Shown: piece by piece, positions 42,675 to 48,743 of the stretch
How positions within the stretch are numbered: the stretch's first letter is position 1
Layout: each line of letters opens with the position of its first letter
Notes under the pieces: model-generated
What the model saw: the letters and a program-made list of their open reading frames with translations, nothing else
Told to the model about the DNA's origin: nothing
Database searches by the model: none
Program-made: the position numbers and the translations under genes
From: UBA4582 sp047629195
GTDB lineage: Bacteria; Pseudomonadota; Gammaproteobacteria; Pseudomonadales; Azotimanducaceae
NCBI GenBank assembly: GCA_047629195.1
Contig: JBLHWY010000026.1
Span: 1 to 48,743, forward strand
Direction of reading: 5' to 3'
DNA length: 48,743 nt

Positions 42675-44231
42675 TTAGTTTGGCAACAGTGCATTAACGG
42701 CACGATAGTTGACCTTACCATTGTCATGACGAAACGAATCGCTAACAAAAATCACTTGTTTGGGGTGTTTATATCTGGCCAGTTTGTCAATTAAATGTTC
42801 GCGTATTTTCGTTGATTCCAGAGATTCTTCGGACCGCAGATGTATGACAGCGACAACTGCTTGCCCCCAGCGTTCATCGGGGATGCCAATGACGGCAGCA
42901 TCATGAACCTCTGCCATTGTTTTCAGTGCTTCCTCTACTTCCTCCGGATATATCTTCTCGCCACCACTGTTGATGCAGTTATTGCCGCGACCGAGTAAAG
43001 CCATAGAACCGTCGGCATCTAATGTGCACCAGTCGCCTGCCATGGAGTAGCGAACACCATTGATGGTTGGGAAGGTTTTTTCTGTGCGCGCTTCGTCCTT
43101 ATAGTAACCAAGTGGAATGTTACCTGATGTCGCTATCATGCCTGCTTCACTGGTTCCTGGCTCGACCTCGCGAAAATCTTCGGTAAAGATCTTTGTGCGT
43201 GGCCCCAGCAGGAACGAACCCGTTGCACTGGTATCGCCAGCTTTTGTCGTTGAGGCGCCAAGTTTCGAGCCTTCAGATGAGCCAAGCGAGTCAGCTAGCG
43301 TTGCATTCTTGAAGTATTTAAGTAGTTCCAGCTTCCTGTGTGCACTCCACATGGCGCCTGCAGATGAAATGATAGATACCGACGATAGGTCATAGTCGTT
43401 AGCATGGAGCCTTAAATGCTCAAGTATCGGCACACTGAAAGCGTCCCCGACAATAGCCATACGCTCAACTTTGTGTTTTTGTATTTCCTGCAGACAGATT
43501 TCTGCATTAAAGGCTGGTGTGGGTAACAAAACGACACATCCGCCGCTAACCAGGGTTGATAAAGAAGTGGTAAAGCCAGTTGAGTGCATTAGTGGGCATG
43601 CCGCCAGCACTACGGGCCCTGCAGAACTTTCTTTAATTTGCTGACCGTGCTCGGTTGCAGTCGTTGCCTCTGTCATGCCTATCACTGCGACTCTATCTTC
43701 GTGTTGCCACATGACTGCCTTAGGGTAGCCAGTGGTACCGCCGGTATACATAAAATAGAGATCTTTACCTGACCTCTCGATCTGTAGGGGAGATGCGTCA
43801 CCTTCCGTGCAGGCTGCCTCAAAGCTTGAGCCCGTCCGCAAGAATGTACGAACCTTGTCCAATCGTGGTGCTAGTGCATCAATTTGAGTTTGAAATTCCG
43901 CATCGTAAACAACAGCCTCAGCGTCAGAATTGTCGAGTACGTGAAAAAGCTCGTGATCGACATATCGGTAGTTAACATTTGCATGGGTTAAGCGGGCTTT
44001 GACGCAGGCGAAAAAAAGTTCTAGGTAAGCTGGTGTGTTGCGTAGGTAGAACGCGACTTTACTGCCAGGTTTTAATCCCATGTCTACCAGATGATGTGCG
44101 AGGCGATTGGAGCGTTCATCAAACTCTCGCCAGCTCAATGTGTTGTTGCCGTGCACTATCGCTGGTTTTTCGGGAATTGCGGCTGCAACTTTTTCTAACA
44201 AATCGCCGAAGTTCAAGTCTGCTGTGGCCAT
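42675..44231 (-). CDS. FadD19/FadD17-like acyl-CoA synthetase
   Basis: The AMP-forming ligase has the P-loop YTGGTTGYPKAVMWQHED, the adenylation motif LGSSEGSKLGAS, the GRGNNCINSGGEKIYPEEVE hinge region and the C-terminal catalytic Lys in DNGKVNYR. The VMWxxED and CINSGGEKIYPEEVE wording is characteristic of steroid- and branched-chain-acid ligases related to FadD19, which activate carboxylic acids as CoA thioesters with ATP. I place the start at ATG 44231 (MATADLNFG); the GTG at 44306 adds 25 basic residues not seen in the family. It is divergent from the thiolase gene. Confidence 0.92.
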   Translation of the reverse strand: MATADLNFGDLLEKVAAAIPEKPAIVHGNNTLSWREFDERSNRLAHHLVDMGLKPGSKVAFYLRNTPAYLELFFACVKARLTHANVNYRYVDHELFHVLDNSDAEAVVYDAEFQTQIDALAPRLDKVRTFLRTGSSFEAACTEGDASPLQIERSGKDLYFMYTGGTTGYPKAVMWQHEDRVAVIGMTEATTATEHGQQIKESSAGPVVLAACPLMHSTGFTTSLSTLVSGGCVVLLPTPAFNAEICLQEIQKHKVERMAIVGDAFSVPILEHLRLHANDYDLSSVSIISSAGAMWSAHRKLELLKYFKNATLADSLGSSEGSKLGASTTKAGDTSATGSFLLGPRTKIFTEDFREVEPGTSEAGMIATSGNIPLGYYKDEARTEKTFPTINGVRYSMAGDWCTLDADGSMALLGRGNNCINSGGEKIYPEEVEEALKTMAEVHDAAVIGIPDERWGQAVVAVIHLRSEESLESTKIREHLIDKLARYKHPKQVIFVSDSFRHDNGKVNYRAVNALLPN

Positions 44232-44312
44232 AAAGAATACCGTTTTGATCGCTGTGCGCCTGACCCTAGACAGACGCTTATGGCTAAGAATATACTTACT
44301 TGACACGCGTCA

Positions 44313-44342
44313 AGCAACTCGGCACCCAGCAACTCGGCACCC
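44313..44342. repeat. 15-bp tandem duplication in the ligase/thiolase divergent gap
   Basis: agcaactcggcaccc occurs twice without mismatch (44313-44327, 44328-44342), in the 147-bp region between the divergent ATG codons of the ligase and thiolase genes. It lies inside the upstream GTG-extended reading of neither gene. Confidence 0.9.
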
Positions 44343-44378
44343 GGTAACCAAGGGCGCCCGCACCCAAGAGGTTACGTA

Positions 44379-45608
44379 ATGAATGAAGCATGGATAATTG
44401 ACGCTGCCAGAACGCCAAGAGGCATCGGTAAAAAGGGCAAAGGCGCGCTTGCAGAAATTCACCCTCAAAAAGTTCTTTCTACCGTGCTTCGGGCATTGGT
44501 TGACCGCACGGGTATCAAAACAGAAGAAATAGATGATGTGATCATGAGCTGTAGCCATCAATTTATGAAGCAAGGCAATTGTATTGCGAGAATGGCTGCA
44601 CTTGATGCAGGGTTTTCGATCAACGCCTCGGGTGTCACCCTTGATCGATTTTGCGGTGGCGGTATTACATCGGTCAACCTTGGTGCGGCGACTATCATGA
44701 GTGGCATGGAAGACCTGATTGTTGCTGGTGGTGTTGAAGTGATGTCCTATTATCGTGAAGTGGAGCCACCCAATACACTGGATGCGGGAAACCATGATCT
44801 AAGAAATACTCACCCACAACTGAGTGTGGGTATTGCCGCTGATGTAATTGCCAGCGAAGAAGGTTTTAGTCGGGAAGCGCTGGATGCTTTTTCTGCAGAA
44901 AGCCAGCGGCGTACAGGACAAGCGTTGACCAGCGGCGCATTTGGCAAGAGTCTTGTCCCGGTTTATAACTCCGACGGATCTTTAGCGTTAGATACTGATC
45001 AATACCCCAGGCCAAATACGACAGCAGAACAACTCGGTCAATTGCAGCCAGCGTTTTCTAACCTAATGAAGATGGACTTTGCAGATTCAGGTATGAGTTT
45101 TAAGGCTTGGGTTGAGAAAACCTGGCCGGGTCTAAATGTAGATCATAGACATCATGCTGGAAGTTCCTCTGGTATTGTGGATGGCGCCGCTGCACTGATA
45201 TTGGCGTCTTCTGAGTATGCCAGGTCAAATAATCTGAAACCGAGAGCACGCGTTCGAGCCATGGCTAATATGGGACATTCACCGGAATACATTTTGAATG
45301 GTCCTGTTGATGCCGCCAAAAAAGTGCTGAGAAAAGCAGGCATGACACTGGCGGATATCGACCTGTTTGAAGTGAACGAAGCGTTTGCTGTGGTGCCGCT
45401 GAAGTTCATGCGCGATCTTAATGTTGATCATGACAAATTAAATGTGAATGGCGGTGCGATTGCGCTTGGCCATCCAATTGGTGCAACTGGCTCGATGCTC
45501 ATTGGCACCGTACTCGATGAACTTGAACGAAGAGATAAAACAGTTGGACTTGTGACGATGTGTGCCGCCGGTGGCATGGCCCCAGCGATTATTGTTGAGA
45601 GGATATAA
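44379..45608 (+). CDS. Thiolase (acetyl-CoA C-acyltransferase)
   Basis: The 409-residue thiolase has the acyl-accepting Cys92 in LDRFCGGG, where most thiolases read CxSG; the His in GGAIALGHPIGATG; and the second active-site Cys in VTMCAAGGMAPA. The N-terminus EAWIIDAARTPRGIGKKGKG is typical of degradative thiolases. It cleaves a 3-ketoacyl-CoA with CoA to shorten the chain by an acetyl or propionyl unit. GAGG at 44368-44371 is the ribosome binding site. The stop codon TAA at 45606-45608 lies inside the 15-bp tandem repeat. Confidence 0.95.
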   Translation: MNEAWIIDAARTPRGIGKKGKGALAEIHPQKVLSTVLRALVDRTGIKTEEIDDVIMSCSHQFMKQGNCIARMAALDAGFSINASGVTLDRFCGGGITSVNLGAATIMSGMEDLIVAGGVEVMSYYREVEPPNTLDAGNHDLRNTHPQLSVGIAADVIASEEGFSREALDAFSAESQRRTGQALTSGAFGKSLVPVYNSDGSLALDTDQYPRPNTTAEQLGQLQPAFSNLMKMDFADSGMSFKAWVEKTWPGLNVDHRHHAGSSSGIVDGAAALILASSEYARSNNLKPRARVRAMANMGHSPEYILNGPVDAAKKVLRKAGMTLADIDLFEVNEAFAVVPLKFMRDLNVDHDKLNVNGGAIALGHPIGATGSMLIGTVLDELERRDKTVGLVTMCAAGGMAPAIIVERI

Positions 45609-45641
45609 GGGTAGAGGATATAAGGGTAGAGGATATAAGGG
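45601..45641. repeat. 15-bp tandem repeat (2.7 copies) spanning the thiolase stop codon
   Basis: ggatataagggtaga occurs twice exactly (45601-45615, 45616-45630) and once partially (to 45641). The first copy contains the thiolase stop TAA, and because the unit is 15 bp every copy repeats that stop in frame. Confidence 0.93.
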
Positions 45642-45707
45642 GAAAGAAAAAGCAGCCCGCTATTTAGTGCTTAACGTAATCAGAGCAAAGCTCATTCAGG
45701 AGACGAT

Positions 45708-46472
45708 ATGCCAGTACTGGACAGAGATGGAATCGAAATTTACTACGAAGTTCACGGTAAAGGACCCGCGCTACTCCTAACGCACGGTTACTCTGCGACT
45801 TCGCAAATGTGGAACCCTAACGTTGATGCCCTAGCAGAGAATCATACTGTCATCACCTGGGACATGCGCGGCCATGGGCAGTCGAGTTCACCTAAAGACA
45901 ATTCCGCCTACAGTGAAACTTTGACAACTGCAGACATGGCCGGACTGTTAGGCCATTTAGGGTACAAAACGGCAATTATTGGCGGCTTGTCCCTCGGGGG
46001 CTACATGTCTCTGGCTTTCTATGCAGATTATCCTGAAATGGTTGAGGCGCTTTTAATCATCGATACTGGCCCAGGATTTAAAAAGGATGCAGCTCGAGAT
46101 GCTTGGAACCTGACGGCAGTTGCAAGAGCGGAAGCGATTGAACGTAATGGCGCAGGGGCGTTAGAGAGCCGTTCAGCTGAGCAGGCGCTAGCAACACACA
46201 AAGATATACAAGGGCTCGCGTTTGCTGCCCGTAACATGTTGACTCAATTTAACGCCCGCGTGATTGAATCATTACCGCGAATTGATGTGCCCTGTATTGT
46301 CGTCGTGGGTGGTGATGACGAACCGTTTCTGATTGCATCTGACTATATGGCACTAAAAATTCCCAATGCCGAGAAAGTTGTTATTCCACAGGCTGGGCAT
46401 GCGGCAAACATAGATCAACCGGAATTCTTTAATAAATCAATACTCGGTTTCCTTGAGGCTCACAGTTTTTAA
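45708..46472 (+). CDS. Alpha/beta hydrolase
   Basis: The 254-residue alpha/beta hydrolase has HGYS (oxyanion region, residues 26-29), nucleophile Ser95 in GGLSLGGY, acidic residue in VVVGGDDEPF and His in PQAGHAANID near the C-terminus. The form resembles 3-oxoadipate enol-lactonases and C-C bond hydrolases (MhpC/HsaD-like), which act on ring-cleavage products, but the substrate cannot be assigned. AGGAGA 5 bp upstream of the ATG is a strong ribosome binding site. It lies in the thiolase-ACAD transcription unit. Confidence 0.92.
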   Translation: MPVLDRDGIEIYYEVHGKGPALLLTHGYSATSQMWNPNVDALAENHTVITWDMRGHGQSSSPKDNSAYSETLTTADMAGLLGHLGYKTAIIGGLSLGGYMSLAFYADYPEMVEALLIIDTGPGFKKDAARDAWNLTAVARAEAIERNGAGALESRSAEQALATHKDIQGLAFAARNMLTQFNARVIESLPRIDVPCIVVVGGDDEPFLIASDYMALKIPNAEKVVIPQAGHAANIDQPEFFNKSILGFLEAHSF

Positions 46473-46526
46473 TTGAGAGAATCTCTGACTAACACGACCG
46501 CTAACTAACAAAAAAGGCTCTAATGA

Positions 46527-47624
46527 ATGCAGATTGAATTTACAGAAGATCAGACCCAGTTTCGTGAAATCGTTGCACGGTTTCTGCAGGATAAATCACA
46601 GTCATTTGAAGTCCGTAAGCAGATGGCTTCTGATATTGGTTACGATGTCGACGTTTGGCGTCAGTTGTGCGATGAAGTTGGGCTTGCAGGCACCCACATT
46701 CCAGAAGAATTTGGCGGTTTCGGTTTCGGCCCTATCGAACTTGGCATTGCCGCCGAAGAAATGGGTAAGCACCTCTATTGTGGTCCGTTCTTTTCCTCTT
46801 CGATCATGGCAGGCTGCGCGTTACTAAATTGTGCAAGCGACAGTCATAAAACTGAAATTTTACCTGCTATAGCCTTAGGCACTAAGCTTGCGACTCTGGT
46901 GCTCGATAGTCTTAACACGCCAAGCCATATTGGCAAAGCGTTGAAGGTGAACAAGGGTTTGCTTACCGGAACCGCAGGGCTTGTGCTAGATGCGCATATA
47001 GCTGACCTTATGATTGTGATTGCCGAATCAGATACTGGGCTCGGCTTGTTTAGCGTTCCGACGCAGACGAGTGGCATTATAATCAACCCGCTTGAGACGC
47101 TTGATGCAACCCGGAAAATGTCACAAGTTATTTTTGAAGATGTCGTGGTGACAAGAATCGGTGATGTCTCTAAATCCTCGCTAGATAAAACCTGGGATTA
47201 TATTAGTGTCGCACTGGCGCATGAGATGATCGGTGGTGCCCAGCATTTATTGGAGACAACGATAGAATATACCAAGCTGAGATATCAGTTTGGACGGCCC
47301 ATAGGCTCCTTCCAGGGGTTGAAGCACCGCTGTGCTGATTTACTGATGGAAGTCGAAATAGCAAAGGCAGCGACTCATCACGCGGCTCGATGTCTCGATT
47401 CCGGAGAAGGGGAGCCTTATGCCGCTAGTATGGCAAAGGCGTTAGCAGCAGACACTTATATGAAAGCTGCGAGAGAAGCAATTCAGTTAAGGGGAGGTAT
47501 CGGTTTTACCTGGGAAGAGGATACCCAACTCTGGTACAAACGTGCCAAGAGTTCTGAAGTTTTTATGGGCACACCAAACTTTCATCGTGAACGTATGATA
47601 TCGATTATGGAGACGGAGTCATGA
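46527..47624 (+). CDS. Acyl-CoA dehydrogenase, subunit-type (365 aa)
   Basis: The 365-residue ACAD has the N-terminal helical domain (HIPEEFGGFGFGPIELG), middle beta domain and a C-terminal four-helix bundle ending ILRGGIGFTWEEDTQLWYKR-like in the family (visible here as LRGGIGFTWEEDTQLWYKRA and VFMGTPNFHRERM). The short length, the GIGFTWE motif and the adjacent second ACAD resemble the heterotetrameric steroid-type pairs such as FadE28/FadE29, in which one subunit is catalytic. It dehydrogenates an acyl-CoA at the alpha-beta bond using FAD. ATG 46527 is used. Confidence 0.92.
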   Translation: MQIEFTEDQTQFREIVARFLQDKSQSFEVRKQMASDIGYDVDVWRQLCDEVGLAGTHIPEEFGGFGFGPIELGIAAEEMGKHLYCGPFFSSSIMAGCALLNCASDSHKTEILPAIALGTKLATLVLDSLNTPSHIGKALKVNKGLLTGTAGLVLDAHIADLMIVIAESDTGLGLFSVPTQTSGIIINPLETLDATRKMSQVIFEDVVVTRIGDVSKSSLDKTWDYISVALAHEMIGGAQHLLETTIEYTKLRYQFGRPIGSFQGLKHRCADLLMEVEIAKAATHHAARCLDSGEGEPYAASMAKALAADTYMKAAREAIQLRGGIGFTWEEDTQLWYKRAKSSEVFMGTPNFHRERMISIMETES

Positions 47625-48743
47625 GTACTGATTCAGATAATCAAATAGCCGACAAAGATATCCGCCAAGAATTGGGAACGTGGCTTGATGAGAACTGGTC
47701 GCCGGATAGACCGCTACTAGAATGGCGCAACATACTTGTTGATGGCGGTTGGGCGGCCACAGGTTGGCCGAAAGAATACTTTGGTCGCGACTACAATCGC
47801 GAACAGGCTACTCTTGTGTTCGATGTGTTTCGTGAAAAAGGTGCAGTCGGCGCCGCTTCAATTGGCCCGCGCAGGTTGGCCTCTGAAACAATACTGGCGA
47901 AGGGGAACGACGATCAAAAGCGCAGGTATTTGCGACCGATTTTGACGGGTGAGCAGTCCTGGTGTCAGCTATTCAGTGAACCAGGTAGCGGCTCGGACCT
48001 TGCCGGGCTTTCAACGAAAGCTGAGTTTGTTGATGGAAAATGGATTATTAACGGCCAGAAAGTCTGGAATACCAGCGCCCATCACGCCGATTATGGCATT
48101 TTGGTTGCGCGGACAAACTGGGACATACCCAAGCATCAGGGTATCAGTTACTTTCTTATCGACATGCGGCAGGCTGGCGTTGAAGTGCGTCCACTCAAGC
48201 AAATGAATGGTCACGCTTCTTTTAATGAAGTGTTTATGACTGATGCAATAGTACCCGCTGAAGATCTAGTGGGCGGCGAAGGGAACGGTTGGGCAGTCGC
48301 GACAACGACATTATCTTACGAGCGGCGTGGTGCCGCGCCGACACTGTCGGGGGCGTCCTCTGCAGACTCTCCACGTGAAGGACTAGTGTACGATGAATAC
48401 CGTAAGGAGCTTGAAATAGCCAACGAACCTTATACCTGGTATCCGCAACGTCAGGGCAGGGTGGATCTGGTCATGTCTCGTGCAAAGGAGACAGGGGCTA
48501 TTGCTGATCCTGCAATTCGACAGGAAATGGCCAAATTGTTCTGTATGTCTAAGGGCGCTGTTTTGGCTTCCCAGGCCGCCGAGTCAAAAAGAAAATCAGG
48601 CACTAACGAAATAGTCCCAGCAGGTTCCATCGGTAAACTTGCTGCTAGCGTCATTGCGCGGCAGTCGGCGCATGTACACACGATGATCTCTGGTGCCGAC
48701 GCCATGCTGAGTGGGCCAAATTCAGCCGAAGATGGCATGATCG
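47621..48743 (+). CDS. Acyl-CoA dehydrogenase, second subunit (partial, runs off window)
   Basis: This gene overlaps the first ACAD stop by 4 bp (ATGA) and stays open to the window end, giving 374 residues without a stop. It has an N-terminal WPKEYFGRDYNREQ helix, then WCQLFSEPGSGSDLAGL, the FAD-contact loop, INGQKVWNTSAHHADY, EVFMTDAIVPAEDLVG and SYERRGAAP. These are ACAD hallmarks. Its linkage to the 365-residue ACAD makes a two-subunit dehydrogenase likely. The C-terminal end, including the base residue region, lies outside the window. Confidence 0.93.
   Translation, partial: MSTDSDNQIADKDIRQELGTWLDENWSPDRPLLEWRNILVDGGWAATGWPKEYFGRDYNREQATLVFDVFREKGAVGAASIGPRRLASETILAKGNDDQKRRYLRPILTGEQSWCQLFSEPGSGSDLAGLSTKAEFVDGKWIINGQKVWNTSAHHADYGILVARTNWDIPKHQGISYFLIDMRQAGVEVRPLKQMNGHASFNEVFMTDAIVPAEDLVGGEGNGWAVATTTLSYERRGAAPTLSGASSADSPREGLVYDEYRKELEIANEPYTWYPQRQGRVDLVMSRAKETGAIADPAIRQEMAKLFCMSKGAVLASQAAESKRKSGTNEIVPAGSIGKLAASVIARQSAHVHTMISGADAMLSGPNSAEDGMI

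Noticed and set aside
44232..44306. GTG-started N-terminal extension of the acyl-CoA synthetase
   Set aside because: Adds 25 basic residues not typical of the family; ATG 44231 gives the standard N-terminus.
44310..44795. 161-codon minus-strand frame overlapping the thiolase start
   Set aside because: The plus-strand thiolase is well supported in this interval; the minus frame has no recognisable motif.

Overview
The window is about 48.7 kb of dense, protein-only chromosome. It looks like a Gram-negative, probably marine, gammaproteobacterium. That assignment is inference from the gene families present (RND efflux with a TetR regulator, BCCT and APC transporters, ArsJ-type GAPDH, a large acyl-CoA catabolic repertoire, a lipoprotein esterase), not from a marker gene. 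I found no rRNA, tRNA, CRISPR array, IS element, phage gene or replication origin.

Layout. 1-1348: 3' part of a membrane-anchored sulfatase. 1517-7525: a plus-strand sulfur/nucleoside module with a divergent MtnA-like isomerase, an MTA/MTI phosphorylase, a trans-sulfuration-type PLP enzyme, an APC permease and a MATE exporter; the last three are nearly contiguous or overlapping. 7554-11245 (minus): a lipoprotein carboxylesterase, an HsaA-like flavin monooxygenase and a luciferase-like oxidoreductase form an operon, divergent from a BCCT transporter (11416-12945). 13043-17898 (minus): a GPH-type MFS carrier and a 1114-residue single-chain biotin-dependent acyl-CoA carboxylase. 18098-18874: a VOC protein. 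18871-25548 (minus): TetR, membrane-fusion protein, RND pump and a second MATE exporter, a multi-tier efflux cluster. 25711-28418: a gene remnant, an SDR and two glutathione-transferase-type genes. 28473-30706 (minus): GAPDH-ArsJ, the arsenate detoxification pair, without a neighbouring arsR. 30822-36768 (minus): a complete peptide-type ABC importer with translationally coupled genes. 36737-38382 (minus): a small exported protein, a secreted protein made almost wholly of seven decapeptide repeats, and a sterol-desaturase/fatty-acid-hydroxylase. 38561-40002: an NTF2-like protein and a second luciferase-like oxidoreductase. 40162-48743: a tandem class III CoA-transferase and a FadD19-like acyl-CoA synthetase (minus), divergent from a thiolase, an alpha/beta hydrolase and two acyl-CoA dehydrogenases (plus), the last running off the window.

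How it fits together. The ligase, CoA-transferase, thiolase, paired dehydrogenases, HsaA-like monooxygenase, SDR and single-chain carboxylase all belong to families used for CoA-dependent breakdown of bulky alicyclic or branched acids (steroid side chains, terpenoids). I infer an accessory catabolic region combined with uptake and efflux capacity; the true substrate cannot be read from sequence.

The most unusual signals are: (i) the 30-bp x 7 coding repeat encoding an almost purely repetitive secreted protein; (ii) 12-15 bp head-to-tail duplications between genes, two of them running through a stop codon; (iii) the compact MtnA-like/MTIP-like/PLP/APC/MATE module, in which the isomerase has lost its usual phosphate-binding motif; (iv) a tandem CoA-transferase lacking the canonical catalytic Asp in both halves; and (v) GAPDH-ArsJ without ArsR, followed by a membrane-anchored GST-like gene.
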